Assembly (NCBI RefSeq): GCF_031846515.1
Contig: NZ_JAVRHO010000020.1
Span: forward strand, 25,668 to 89,667
From: Autumnicola lenta
Lineage (GTDB): Bacteria; Bacteroidota; Bacteroidia; Flavobacteriales; Flavobacteriaceae
Direction of reading: 5' to 3'
DNA length: 64,000 nucleotides
The notes under the pieces are model-generated. The model had not been told where the DNA came from and ran no database searches. It worked only from the letters and a program-made list of their open reading frames with translations. This document shows positions 25,340 to 34,218 of this stretch, piece by piece. The first letter of the stretch is position 1; the number at the start of each line of letters is the position of its first letter. Made by a program: the position numbers and the translations under genes.

Positions 25340-26785
25340 ATGGAAGTACCTTCTGCCGCCTCATTTTATAAATTACTTTTAGACGATCTGGGTTTTCCTG
25401 CAAAAGCCAAACAGGATATCGCTTTACAACAGTTATCAACCTTTGCAACAGAGGGAGGGAATAACTCTCTTTTTGTTTTAAAGGGTTTTGCGGGAACAGG
25501 AAAAACCACCATTATAAGTTCCCTTGTCAAAAACCTGTGGAAGATAAAAAAATCCGGAGTTTTACTGGCTCCAACAGGAAGGGCTGCAAAAGTAATTTCC
25601 AATTATTCAAAGCAGGAAGCCTTTACAATACATAAGAAAATTTACTTTCCGAAGAAGTCGGGGGGAGGAGGAGTAAGCTTCGTACTTCAGCCTAATAAGC
25701 ACAAAAACAGTTTGTTTATTGTGGATGAAGCCTCTATGATTTCTGATGAAAATGCCGATTCTAAACTTTTTGAAAACGGATCGCTACTGGATGACCTAAT
25801 GCAATTTGTTTATTCCGGAAAAAATTGTCAGCTTATTTTAATTGGAGACACCGCGCAGTTGCCGCCGGTTAAAATGGATATGAGTCCTGCCTTGCAGGAG
25901 GAAAAACTTCGGTTTAGCTATAATAAAGAAGTAAAACACATAGAGCTGGACGAGGTTGTACGGCAAAGCGAAGAAAGCGATATATTGCTTAATGCCACCA
26001 GGATACGGGAATGCCTTCAGGAGGAATTCTATGAGAGCTTTAAATTTAAACTGACTTCTAAAAAGGATGTGATTCGCCTTACAGACGGCTACGACATTAT
26101 GGAAGCCATTCAGGATTCCTATGACAATCTGGGTAATGAAGAAACCAGTATTATCGTGCGTTCCAACAAACGTGCAAACCAATATAATCAGCAGATTAGG
26201 AATAGAATTTTATTTCAGGAGGAAGAGATTTCTGCCGGAGATTATTTAATGGTGGTGAAAAACAATTATTTCTGGATAAAACCTGCTTCTGAAGCGGGTT
26301 TTATCGCAAACGGTGACATTGTTAAAGTGCTGGAAATCTTCGGAATTAAAGAATTATACGGTTTCCGTTTTGCTGAAGTGCAGGTGCAAATGGTGGATTA
26401 TCCAAAAATGCAGCCATTTGAAACGGTAGTATTGCTGGATACCTTAACCAGCAACACGCCCTCCCTTTCCTATGAAGAATCTAATAATCTTTACCAGGAA
26501 GTAATGAAGGATTACGCTGAAGAAACTTCAAAATATAAGAAGTTCCTGAAGGTTAAAAACAACAAATATTTTAATGCTTTGCAGATTAAATTCTCTTATG
26601 CAATGACCTGTCACAAATCACAGGGTGGGCAGTGGAATACAGTATTTATTGAGCAGCCATATTTGCCAAACGGAGTAGGCAAGGAGTACCTGAGATGGCT
26701 TTATACCGCAGTTACCCGGGCTACCGATAAGCTTTATCTGATAGGTTTTAAAGATGATTTTTTTGTTGAAAACTTAACGAGTTAA
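25340..26785 (+). CDS. ATP-dependent RecD-like DNA helicase
   Basis: This 481-residue superfamily 1B helicase has Walker A GFAGTGKTT near 51-59, motif Ia LLAPTGRAAK, motif II VDEASM, motif III LIGDTAQLPPV, and the C-terminal UvrD/RecD motifs TCHKSQGGQWNTVFIE (V) and LYTAVTRATDKLYLIG (VI). It lacks the N-terminal barrel of RecD2, so it is the short single-protein form. The role in repair or recombination is inferred. The start was chosen from the promoter position. It is monocistronic, divergent from the rsmD operon. Confidence 0.92.
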   Translation: MEVPSAASFYKLLLDDLGFPAKAKQDIALQQLSTFATEGGNNSLFVLKGFAGTGKTTIISSLVKNLWKIKKSGVLLAPTGRAAKVISNYSKQEAFTIHKKIYFPKKSGGGGVSFVLQPNKHKNSLFIVDEASMISDENADSKLFENGSLLDDLMQFVYSGKNCQLILIGDTAQLPPVKMDMSPALQEEKLRFSYNKEVKHIELDEVVRQSEESDILLNATRIRECLQEEFYESFKFKLTSKKDVIRLTDGYDIMEAIQDSYDNLGNEETSIIVRSNKRANQYNQQIRNRILFQEEEISAGDYLMVVKNNYFWIKPASEAGFIANGDIVKVLEIFGIKELYGFRFAEVQVQMVDYPKMQPFETVVLLDTLTSNTPSLSYEESNNLYQEVMKDYAEETSKYKKFLKVKNNKYFNALQIKFSYAMTCHKSQGGQWNTVFIEQPYLPNGVGKEYLRWLYTAVTRATDKLYLIGFKDDFFVENLTS

Positions 26786-26886
26786 GGAGTTAAAGAGGAA
26801 AAAAGAAAAAAGACTGTTTCGCTCAAAGAACAGAGACTTATAAAAGAGCCCGCACACCGTAAACAAACCTATATTATTCTCAAGGT

Positions 26887-27025
26887 CGAAAATTGCCATT
26901 TTCGGAGAATGGCTTTAGGAGAAGACGAAAAGAGTGAAATGTGAAATGTTCAAAGACTGCTATACTGCAGGAGAAGAGAGTTTTAGAAGGTCAGGCCAGG
27001 GCTTTAAGTCGAAACTTGCCATCTA
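26887..27025. repeat. Two dispersed palindrome copies between recD-like and kdsB
   Basis: CGAAAAT-TGCC-ATTTTCG at 26887-26904 is a perfect 7-bp inverted repeat. A degenerate copy (TCGAAACTTGCCATC) lies at about 27009-27023. The 379-base gap 26786-27164 holds these, a heptamer array and the kdsB promoter, and no gene. Confidence 0.6.
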
Positions 27026-27048
27026 TAAGCTATAATTTAATTTTTTCG

Positions 27049-27090
27049 ACAAACCACAAACCACAAACCACAAACCACAAACCACAAACT
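27049..27090. repeat. Heptanucleotide tandem repeat (ACAAACC)5 + ACAAACT
   Basis: Six contiguous 7-base units, the first five identical. It lies 45 bases before the kdsB -7 box. It belongs to the same loose heptamer family (CYNCRAA when phased as CCACAAA) as the arrays at 56224, 56888 and 57057. Confidence 0.9.
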
Positions 27091-27135
27091 CTTTAAATTA
27101 ACTAAACCTAAACAAGGCCACCTCTTTAAAATGGC

Positions 27136-27143
27136 TATTTTTG
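27136..27143 (+). promoter_or_regulatory. -7 box (TATTTTTG) for kdsB
   Basis: A consensus TAnnTTTG. It predicts a transcript start near 27149 and a leader of about 15 bases to the TTG at 27165. Confidence 0.6.
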
Positions 27144-27164
27144 AACAACTAAAAAACACAACAA

Positions 27165-27908
27165 TTGGATAAACAACTCAGAATAATAGCAATGATCCCT
27201 GCAAGATACGATGCAGCAAGATTTCCGGGAAAGTTACTTCAGGATCTAAATGGAAAAACAGTTATTAGAAGAACATATGAAGCAGCCAAAGAAACAAACC
27301 TTTTTGAGGAAGTTTATGTGGTGACCGACAGTGATAAAATTGCTTCTGAAATATCTGACTTTGGCGGAAAGGTGATAATGAGCAAAAAAGAGCATGAATG
27401 CGGGAGTGACCGCCTTGCTGAAGCTGTTGAGGATATGGATGTTGATATTGTTGTTAATGTTCAGGGAGATGAACCTTTTATAGACAGGGAAAGCCTTGCT
27501 AAACTTCTGGTTGTCTTCAGGGAAGATGAGAAAGAAGAAATTGATCTTGCTTCATTAAAAACTGCAATGAGTGTAAGTGACGAGATCACTAATGCCAATA
27601 ATGTAAAAGTAATTACAGATAAAAATAACCTGGCCCTGTACTTTTCCAGGTTCCCTATTCCTTATCCTCGTGATAACGATGCGCCAATGACGTACTTTAG
27701 GCATATTGGGATTTACGCCTTTAGAAAGCAGGCATTAATCGATTTTCATAATTTACCAATGTTGCCGCTGGAAGCCACAGAGAAGATTGAAGCTATTCGG
27801 TTCCTGGAATACGGAAAAAAGATTAAGATGGTGGAAACCAATATGAGTACTATCGGGATCGATACTCCTGAAGATCTTGAAAAAGCAAGGAAATTAATGC
27901 AGGATTAG
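27165..27908 (+). CDS. kdsB: 3-deoxy-manno-octulosonate cytidylyltransferase
   Basis: Activates KDO with CTP for lipopolysaccharide core synthesis in the cytoplasm. The 247-residue protein has MIPARYDAARFPGKLLQDLNGK (about 10-31, split by a turn), VVTDS near 51, VNVQGDEPF near 99 and FRHIGIYAFRK. A TTG start is proposed at 27165, since starting at the first ATG (27192) would remove the first strand (LRIIA), which the family keeps, and the promoter lies just upstream. It converges with the photolyase gene and overlaps it by 4 bases. Confidence 0.95.
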   Translation: MDKQLRIIAMIPARYDAARFPGKLLQDLNGKTVIRRTYEAAKETNLFEEVYVVTDSDKIASEISDFGGKVIMSKKEHECGSDRLAEAVEDMDVDIVVNVQGDEPFIDRESLAKLLVVFREDEKEEIDLASLKTAMSVSDEITNANNVKVITDKNNLALYFSRFPIPYPRDNDAPMTYFRHIGIYAFRKQALIDFHNLPMLPLEATEKIEAIRFLEYGKKIKMVETNMSTIGIDTPEDLEKARKLMQD

Positions 27909-29212
27909 TTACTTACAGCCTGTTTGTAAGTTCTTAATGCTCTTTCCCGGGCTTCTTTATGGTCTACCATTGGCTTGGGGTAGTCATCAGTACCAAATTC
28001 CGGTACCCACTTTTTGATGTACTTTCGTTCCTTATCGAATTTTTCGACCTGGGTAGTAGGATTAAAAATTCTAAAGTAAGGCGCTGCGTCAACTCCGCTT
28101 CCGGCTACCCATTGCCAGTTCCCCACGTTGGAAGACATTTCGTAATCCAACAGTTTTTCAGCGAAATAAGCTTCACCCCAGCGCCAGTCAATTAACAAAT
28201 GCTTACATAAAAAACTGCCCACCAGCATTCTTACCCGGTTGTGCATAAACCCGACTGCATTCAGTTCCCGCATTCCGGCATCAACGAGTGGATATCCGGT
28301 TTTTCCTTCTTTCCACAACCTAAATTCATCTTTATTATTTCGCCAGTTGATGCGATCATATTTAGGTTTAAAAGATTCAGTTACTGTTTGTGGATTATAA
28401 TCCAGAACCTGCATAAAGAATTCCCGCCATATCAATTCCTGAAGAAATGTCTTATTTTTTTCAGCGTTAGCTTTTTTTACCATTTTACGAATACTTACCG
28501 TTCCAAACCTGAGATGTGGTCCTAATCTTGATGTGCCATGTTCTGCCGGTATGTCGCGCGTATCCTCATACTCCTGTATAAGCGTGGGGGTGACATCATA
28601 ATCTGGAAATTCCAGGGAAGATTCCTTGAAACCAATATCTCTAAGTTCCAGATTAGGCAGTGTTGTATTCTGAATAAGATTGTCAAGATAATTATTCGTA
28701 TAATGTATCTTAAAATCCAGGTTTTTAAAATTTTCCTTCCAGGTTTTCATGTATGGAGTATAAACTACATAAGGGCCGCCATCCTGTTTGGTGATTTCAT
28801 TTTTCTCAAAAATCACCTGATCTTTGAAAGTCTCGAATTCTATATTATTCTCTTCTAAAAAACCGCCTATTTCTTTATCCCGTTCCTTTGCGTAAGGCTC
28901 ATAATCATGATTGGTAAAGACCTTTACTATTGAAAACTCTTTAACCAGTTTTTTAAAAATTTCAGAAGGTTTTCCATAATACATGGCCAAGGAACTGCTA
29001 TATTCCTCCTTCAGAACCTTTCGCATTTGCTGAAGGGTTTTGTAAATAAATGTTACCCTGGCGTCGTCCTCTGGAAGGCTATCTAAAATTTCAGTATCAA
29101 ATATAAAAATTGGAAGAATCGGATGATCATCTTTTAAAGCTTCTAAAAAACCAACATTATCGTCAAGGCGTAAATCTCTTCGGAACCAGAAAACGTTTAT
29201 TTTTTCACTCAT
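27905..29212 (-). CDS. phrB: Deoxyribodipyrimidine photolyase (cryptochrome/photolyase family)
   Basis: An FAD enzyme that uses blue light to split pyrimidine dimers. The 435-residue protein has the antenna domain start VFWFRRDLRLDDN, a linker, and the FAD domain with TSRLGPHLRFGTVSIR near 236, LIWREFFMQVL, GYPLVDAGMRELNAVGFMHNRVRM near 317-340 and WQWVAGSGVDAAPYFRIFNP near 381. Trp residues of the electron-transfer chain appear conserved. It begins directly after the SDR stop (TGAATG), so it is the third gene of a light-response operon. Confidence 0.95.
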   Translation of the reverse strand: MSEKINVFWFRRDLRLDDNVGFLEALKDDHPILPIFIFDTEILDSLPEDDARVTFIYKTLQQMRKVLKEEYSSSLAMYYGKPSEIFKKLVKEFSIVKVFTNHDYEPYAKERDKEIGGFLEENNIEFETFKDQVIFEKNEITKQDGGPYVVYTPYMKTWKENFKNLDFKIHYTNNYLDNLIQNTTLPNLELRDIGFKESSLEFPDYDVTPTLIQEYEDTRDIPAEHGTSRLGPHLRFGTVSIRKMVKKANAEKNKTFLQELIWREFFMQVLDYNPQTVTESFKPKYDRINWRNNKDEFRLWKEGKTGYPLVDAGMRELNAVGFMHNRVRMLVGSFLCKHLLIDWRWGEAYFAEKLLDYEMSSNVGNWQWVAGSGVDAAPYFRIFNPTTQVEKFDKERKYIKKWVPEFGTDDYPKPMVDHKEARERALRTYKQAVSN

Positions 29213-29911
29213 TCAGGAAAGATTTAAGGTTGAAAGTCCGCCGTCTACGCCCATTACCTGTCCGGTAATCCAGCTGCTTTCGTCGCTAAGGAGAAAGGTC
29301 GCGAGATTTGCAATATCTGAAGCTTCTCCAACGCGTTTTAGAGGGTGGCGTTCATTCATTTTCTCCTTCTTTTTATCATTGTTCAGCAATTTTTCCGCAA
29401 GTCCGGTATCTGTAAGCGAAGGGGCAACAACATTAACACGTAACGCCGGCGCATATTCTGCAGCGAGGGATCGCGCAAAACCCTCAATAGCTCCTTTTGC
29501 GGCAGCCACGCTGGTATGAAAAGGCATTCCGACTTTTACGGCTACAGTACTAAAGAAAATAAGGCTGGCATTTTCGGCATTTTGCAATTTAGGCATAACT
29601 CCCTGTACTGTTTTCACTAACCCGAAAAAATTTAAATCCATCTCCTTTTTAAAATCTTCTAACCTGTGCATTTTGAAAGGTTTCAGATTAATACTTCCGG
29701 GACAATATACAAGTCCGTCAAGCTTTTCAGGTAACTCCAGGTCTTCAATATTGTCTTTAGTGACATCAAATTCCAGATGAGTAATGTCCAGTTCCTCCAA
29801 TTTCCCGGGATTTCTTGAGGCCACCGTAACATTGTGCTCCTGACTAAGTCTTTCAGCAATTTTATAACCGATTCCTGTAGAACCGCCTATAAGTAGGATT
29901 TCTTTTTTCAT
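29213..29911 (-). CDS. SDR family oxidoreductase (photolyase operon)
   Basis: This 232-residue short-chain dehydrogenase has GGSTGIGYK near 8-16, the segment LVYCPGSI in place of the usual NAG (CPG), the catalytic Ser in IFFSTVAVK, and a modified active-site segment where SVAAAKGAIEGF stands at the position of YxxxK. The usual Tyr is not present, so catalysis is doubtful or altered. It lies between the SRPBCC gene and the photolyase, an arrangement common in flavobacteria. Substrate unknown. Confidence 0.88.
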   Translation of the reverse strand: MKKEILLIGGSTGIGYKIAERLSQEHNVTVASRNPGKLEELDITHLEFDVTKDNIEDLELPEKLDGLVYCPGSINLKPFKMHRLEDFKKEMDLNFFGLVKTVQGVMPKLQNAENASLIFFSTVAVKVGMPFHTSVAAAKGAIEGFARSLAAEYAPALRVNVVAPSLTDTGLAEKLLNNDKKKEKMNERHPLKRVGEASDIANLATFLLSDESSWITGQVMGVDGGLSTLNLS

Positions 29912-29924
29912 AGTTCGTTATTTT

Positions 29925-30443
29925 TTATTTTAATGAATGCTGCTCTTTCTCACTAATTTTTGTCTTAGGTTTAGTAGAATCCTCAAACTCTCCAAATAAT
30001 TCAATAAGCTTTTTATGACGGTAGTCAAAAATTTCTTTCAGTTTTGGCTGCACCAGGAAAGGATGTGCCATGCTGCCCAGAAATCCCATCGGGAGTTTGT
30101 AATCCACAATGTCTTCCATCTCCACACCGCCTTCGATTTCTTTTAAAAAATGCTTATGATGCCATAAGGCATAGGGGCCGAATCGCTGTTCGTCCACAAA
30201 ATATTCTTTATCCCGAACATGGGTGATCTCTGTAACCCACTTTGTCTTAATTCCGGCAATAGGTGTTACTATATACTGTATTATCTGACCTTCGAACATT
30301 GGCCGATCTGCACCCGATAAAATGTCGAAGCTCATGTAATCTGGAGTGATCACTTTTAAATTGGCGGGGTCTGATAAGAATTCCCAGGCCTTATCTAAAG
30401 GAATGGGTAATCGCTGTTTACTTTTTAAGGTGTAAATTTTCAT
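29925..30443 (-). CDS. SRPBCC (START-like) ligand-binding protein
   Basis: This 172-residue protein of the Bet v1-like fold shows the typical start LKSKQRLPIPLDKAWEFLSDPANLKVITPDYM and the SRPBCC middle GQIIQYIVTPIAGIKTKWVTEITHV. Members bind hydrophobic ligands. Related proteins are often called cell-division inhibitors next to SDR and photolyase genes. It is the first gene of the operon, with a -7 box just upstream. The C-terminal 20 residues are charged. Confidence 0.87.
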   Translation of the reverse strand: MKIYTLKSKQRLPIPLDKAWEFLSDPANLKVITPDYMSFDILSGADRPMFEGQIIQYIVTPIAGIKTKWVTEITHVRDKEYFVDEQRFGPYALWHHKHFLKEIEGGVEMEDIVDYKLPMGFLGSMAHPFLVQPKLKEIFDYRHKKLIELFGEFEDSTKPKTKISEKEQHSLK

Positions 30444-30457
30444 TGCTGAATTTTAAC

Positions 30458-30465
30458 CAAAAATA
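30458..30465 (-). promoter_or_regulatory. -7 box (TATTTTTG) for the SRPBCC-SDR-phrB operon
   Basis: A consensus TAnnTTTG on the minus strand, 14 bases before the ATG. A TTG lies 14 bases further upstream, a little closer than usual. Confidence 0.5.
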
Positions 30466-30569
30466 AAGCTTATTATGTTCAATGTTTATTAATTAAAGTT
30501 AAACAATTTAAAAAGTTTTAGTTCTTAAGATTCTTTGATAATATTTTAAAATTCAGAACTTCTTCTGCT

Positions 30570-30577
30570 TATATTTG
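30570..30577 (+). promoter_or_regulatory. -7 box (TATATTTG) for the DUF2911 gene
   Basis: A perfect TAnnTTTG, 27 bases before the ATG at 30605, divergent from the photolyase operon. Confidence 0.6.
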
Positions 30578-30604
30578 GTGGACTACTTTACAAACTAAAC
30601 AATT

Positions 30605-31450
30605 ATGAAAAAAATCTTATTATTTCTGGCAGTTTCTGCTATCAGCTTTAATGGCAAAGCTCAAATTCAGACTCCGCAACCGAGTCCTTCAGCAAAGATT
30701 GAACAAAAGGTTGGACTTACTGATGTGACACTAGAGTATTCCCGTCCCGGGGTTCGTGGACGCGATGTTTTTGGAGATCTTGTTCCTTATGGCGAAGTAT
30801 GGCGTACCGGTGCGAACAATAACACAACAATTACCTTTAGTGATGATGTTGTAATTGATGGTAAAGCCCTTCCTGCCGGTACTTATGCAATTTACACTAT
30901 CCCAAAACAGAACGAATGGGATGTTATGTTTTACAAGAATACTGAGAACTGGGGTCTTCCTCAGGAATGGGATGAAAACGAGGTAGCACTTAAAACTACT
31001 GTTGAAGCTCAGAATATGCCAATTAAAATGGAAACTTTTACCATTATAATTGATGAACTTCAGAACGATTCTGCTGTACTGAATTTTATCTGGGATGATA
31101 CGGTTGCCATGCTTCAGTTTGAAGTTCCTACAGATGAAAAAGCAACTGCGAGTATAGAAGAAGTAATGAGCGGTGAACCTGCTTCTAATGATTACTTCGC
31201 TGCTGCGAGTTATTACCACGACCAAAACAAAGATTTGGACAAAGCTTATGAGTGGATACAAAAAGCTACTGAAGGACAAGATCCTGCTTTCTGGGTTTTA
31301 AGAAGAAAATCTCTGATTGAGGCCGATATGGGCAAAAAAGATGCTGCTATTGAGTCAGCAAAGAAATCTTTAGCCGCTGCTGAAAAAGCCGGAAATGCCG
31401 ACTATGCAAAAATGAATAAAGATTCCCTGAAAGAGTGGGGAGCAATGTAG
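30605..31450 (+). CDS. DUF2911 domain-containing exported protein
   Basis: This 281-residue exported protein has a signal peptide at about 1-19 (cleavage after GKA). The DUF2911 region follows (about 25-170: VTLEYSRPGVRGRDVFG, YGEVWRTGANNNTTITFS, LPAGTYAIYTIP), then a C-terminal helical part with TPR-like repeats (DYFAAASYYHDQNKDLDKAYEW to the end). The family is very common in Bacteroidota and its function is unknown. It stands alone with its own promoter and a strong terminator, which suggests high expression. Confidence 0.92.
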   Translation: MKKILLFLAVSAISFNGKAQIQTPQPSPSAKIEQKVGLTDVTLEYSRPGVRGRDVFGDLVPYGEVWRTGANNNTTITFSDDVVIDGKALPAGTYAIYTIPKQNEWDVMFYKNTENWGLPQEWDENEVALKTTVEAQNMPIKMETFTIIIDELQNDSAVLNFIWDDTVAMLQFEVPTDEKATASIEEVMSGEPASNDYFAAASYYHDQNKDLDKAYEWIQKATEGQDPAFWVLRRKSLIEADMGKKDAAIESAKKSLAAAEKAGNADYAKMNKDSLKEWGAM

Positions 31451-31471
31451 AAGTTCCTGTTATCATAAACG

Positions 31472-31508
31472 AAATGCCATTTCTCAAATTAAAGAAATGG
31501 CATTTTTT
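31472..31508. terminator. Bidirectional intrinsic terminator
   Basis: Perfect 13-bp stem AAATGCCATTTCT (31472-31484) with AGAAATGGCATTT (31493-31505), followed by T residues. It serves the DUF2911 gene and possibly the convergent Gfo/Idh/MocA gene. Confidence 0.9.
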
Positions 31509-31549
31509 ATTGGATGCGCTTTACAGGATTATAATACGATAATTGCCAT

Positions 31550-32524
31550 TTAATAGACCAGGCTAATTTTCGTTCTTACTTTATCAAGAAGTTCAATAAG
31601 TTGAAGGCTTTTTTCAAAAGTCATTTGATCACTTTCAATTCTTCCATGCTTCAGCATTTCCTGAACATGTGCTGCTTCAAAGTTATAGCCGTTTGCTGTA
31701 ACATTAAAATCCTTAGTTTCGTTCCCATCCTCTGTAGAAATAGTGACGCTTGTGGGCTCGTGGAACCTGGAATTCATCTTGATTTCAGCTTTTTCACAGT
31801 AGAAAGTGGCTGTAGTGCCGGTTTCTCTACCCACCGTACTATGTAGCTCAGCTTCAGCACCATTTTTGTAGTTAAAAAGCATCTCACATTCTTCATCAAC
31901 CTCAGTAGTGGTCATTTTAGCCTTAGCCGAGATTCTTTCCGGAATTCCCAGTGCGCTTAGAGCAGTGAATATTGGATAAATGCCAATATCAAGAAGGCTT
32001 CCGCCGCCAAGGCTTTTATTGTAAAGCCGGTGTTCTTCATTAAAAGGAGAGTGAAAACCAAAATCTGCTTCTATTTTCTTCAGTTTTCCATATTTTTCTT
32101 TTTTCAGCAAATCCATTACATATTGAAAATGTGGCAGAAACTGCGTCCACAATGCTTCCATTAAAAAGACCTTTTTCTCTCTGGCCATTGCAATCATTTT
32201 TTTTACCTGTTCCGTATCCATGGCAAATGGTTTTTCACACAAAACCGCCTTTTTATGTTCAAGGCAGAGGAGCGTATTGCCGAAATGGAAAACATGAGGC
32301 GTGGCAATATACACCACATCTACCTGTTCGTCTTTCAGCATTTCTTCATAACTGGAGTATGCTTTTGTAGCATTAAATTCTTCAGCAAAGGCATCTGCTC
32401 TTTCTTTGGAACGGCTCGCAACGGCATAGAGTTCTGCTCCTTCAACATCTTTTAAACCTGTAACAAATTTCTTAGCAATTTTTCCGGGGCCTAAAATTGC
32501 CCATTTCACAGTTTTTTCCTCCAT
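31550..32524 (-). CDS. Gfo/Idh/MocA family oxidoreductase
   Basis: This 324-residue NAD(P)-dependent sugar or polyol dehydrogenase has an N-terminal Rossmann motif AILGPGKIAKKF near 9-20, YIATPHVFH near 71, the family EKP motif (LCEKPFAMD, about 94-102) and the catalytic-region GGGSLLDIGIYPI near 170. It is the last gene of the PIG-L/symporter operon, starting 2 bases after the symporter. It probably oxidises a sugar derivative brought in by the symporter, but this is an inference from context. Confidence 0.92.
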   Translation of the reverse strand: MEEKTVKWAILGPGKIAKKFVTGLKDVEGAELYAVASRSKERADAFAEEFNATKAYSSYEEMLKDEQVDVVYIATPHVFHFGNTLLCLEHKKAVLCEKPFAMDTEQVKKMIAMAREKKVFLMEALWTQFLPHFQYVMDLLKKEKYGKLKKIEADFGFHSPFNEEHRLYNKSLGGGSLLDIGIYPIFTALSALGIPERISAKAKMTTTEVDEECEMLFNYKNGAEAELHSTVGRETGTTATFYCEKAEIKMNSRFHEPTSVTISTEDGNETKDFNVTANGYNFEAAHVQEMLKHGRIESDQMTFEKSLQLIELLDKVRTKISLVY

Positions 32525-32526
32525 TT

Positions 32527-34218
32527 TTAATTTTCTTCAGTTTTAATAAATCCTTCAATAATAAACGCCAAAAGCATAACAATAGCACAACCAAGTAAAT
32601 TCAGCCATAAATATGGAATTATGTCCAGCATAAAAATACCTATTATTATAATTTGGGTAAAAATAGCCGCTATAAAAGTGGCATTACTATTTACCTTTTT
32701 TACAAAAAATGCAAGTAGAAATACGCCCAGTACATTTCCGTAGAAGATAGATCCTATAATATTTACCAGCTGGATAAGATTGTCAAAAAGATCTGCGACA
32801 GAGGCGAAACTAACGGCAATTACACCCCATACCAAGGTAAACCACTTGGAAGCTTTTACGAAATGCTCGTCATTTTTATCCTTTTTTATTCCTCTTTTAT
32901 AGATATCAATAGCGGTAGTGGAGGCGAGGGCATTAAGTTCTGATGCTGTAGAAGACATTGCTGCACTAAGGATCACCGCCAGTAGCAAACCTATCAGTCC
33001 GCGAGGCAAATTATTTAAAATGAAATGTATAAAGACATAATCTTTATCATTACTCTCAGCATTTTTATCTGAAGCATCAATAAAAATTTTTGCTTTCTCC
33101 CTGATTTCCTGTTCTTCTGAATTTATTTCTGTTAGTCGTTCATGGAACTTCTGTTTATCTACTGCCGAAGTCTGTTCACCTGCCTGGGCATAGTTATTTG
33201 TTAATTGATGCTTTTCCTGCTGAAGTTCTTTATGATCCATTATAAGATCCTCATATTGATTGGCATAATCAGATTCCAAAACAGTTTGTGTCGCTGCCGG
33301 ATTAAAGTTCAACGGAGTTTCATTAAACTGATAAAAGACAAAAACCATCACGCCTACCAATAAAATAAAGAATTGGAGCGGCACTTTTAATAATCCGTTA
33401 AAGATCATACCCATCTGACTTTCCCTTACAGATCGTCCTGTGAGGTAGCGCTGTACCTGGCTTTGATCTGTTCCAAAGTACGAAAGCGCTAAAAAAGATC
33501 CACCAATCAATCCGCTCCAAAAGGTATATCGGTTTTCGAAATCAAAAGAGAAATCCAGGATTTCCATTTTTCCACTTGAACCTGCAATTTCCATGGCAGA
33601 GGTAAAATCCACATTATCGGGCAAATATTCCAGAATAATGAAGAAAGTAGTAATCATCCCGGTAAGAATAACCGCCATTTGTTGTTTATGAGTAACGTTG
33701 ACAGCTTTAGTTCCCCCCGAAACGGTATAAATAGTAACTAAACTTCCTATTAAAATGATCAATCCATTTAAGTTCCACCCTAACACAGCCGAAAGTACTA
33801 TGGCCGGGGCATAAATTGTAAGTCCGGCGGCAAGGCCGCGCTGAATTAGGAAGAGAATTGCAGTAAGAGTTCGGGTTTTTCTGTCGAAGCGTGTTTCCAG
33901 GTATTCGTAGGCAGTATACACCTGTAGTCTGTGGTAAATGGGAATGAAAACCATACAGATAATGACCATCGCGATGGGAAGCCCGAAATAGAACTGAACA
34001 AAACCCATCCCATCATGAAAAGCCTGGCCGGGAGTGGAGAGAAAGGTAATGGCACTTGCCTGTGTAGCCATAACGGAAAGCCCGATTGTCCACCATTGCG
34101 CATCATTACCACCTTTTATATAATCCTGTACGTTCTTGCTTCCACGCGATTTATAGACGCCATACCATACGATAAAAGTTATAGTAATAACAAGGACAAA
34201 CCAGTCTATTAATTCCAT
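32527..34218 (-). CDS. Sodium:solute symporter (SSS family)
   Basis: This 563-residue sodium-coupled transporter has about 13 membrane segments. The family signatures SVMATQASAITFLSTPGQAF near 50-70 and GLLLAVILSAAMSSTASELNALASTTAID near 410-438 contain sodium-site Ser residues. A hydrophilic, Glu/Lys/Gln-rich insert of about 75 residues (roughly 320-395) with heptad-like helix pattern lies between two membrane segments and is longer than in typical members. The start overlaps the end of the 38-residue gene by 10 bases. The substrate is probably a sugar or amino sugar, by context. Confidence 0.92.
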   Translation of the reverse strand: MELIDWFVLVITITFIVWYGVYKSRGSKNVQDYIKGGNDAQWWTIGLSVMATQASAITFLSTPGQAFHDGMGFVQFYFGLPIAMVIICMVFIPIYHRLQVYTAYEYLETRFDRKTRTLTAILFLIQRGLAAGLTIYAPAIVLSAVLGWNLNGLIILIGSLVTIYTVSGGTKAVNVTHKQQMAVILTGMITTFFIILEYLPDNVDFTSAMEIAGSSGKMEILDFSFDFENRYTFWSGLIGGSFLALSYFGTDQSQVQRYLTGRSVRESQMGMIFNGLLKVPLQFFILLVGVMVFVFYQFNETPLNFNPAATQTVLESDYANQYEDLIMDHKELQQEKHQLTNNYAQAGEQTSAVDKQKFHERLTEINSEEQEIREKAKIFIDASDKNAESNDKDYVFIHFILNNLPRGLIGLLLAVILSAAMSSTASELNALASTTAIDIYKRGIKKDKNDEHFVKASKWFTLVWGVIAVSFASVADLFDNLIQLVNIIGSIFYGNVLGVFLLAFFVKKVNSNATFIAAIFTQIIIIGIFMLDIIPYLWLNLLGCAIVMLLAFIIEGFIKTEEN

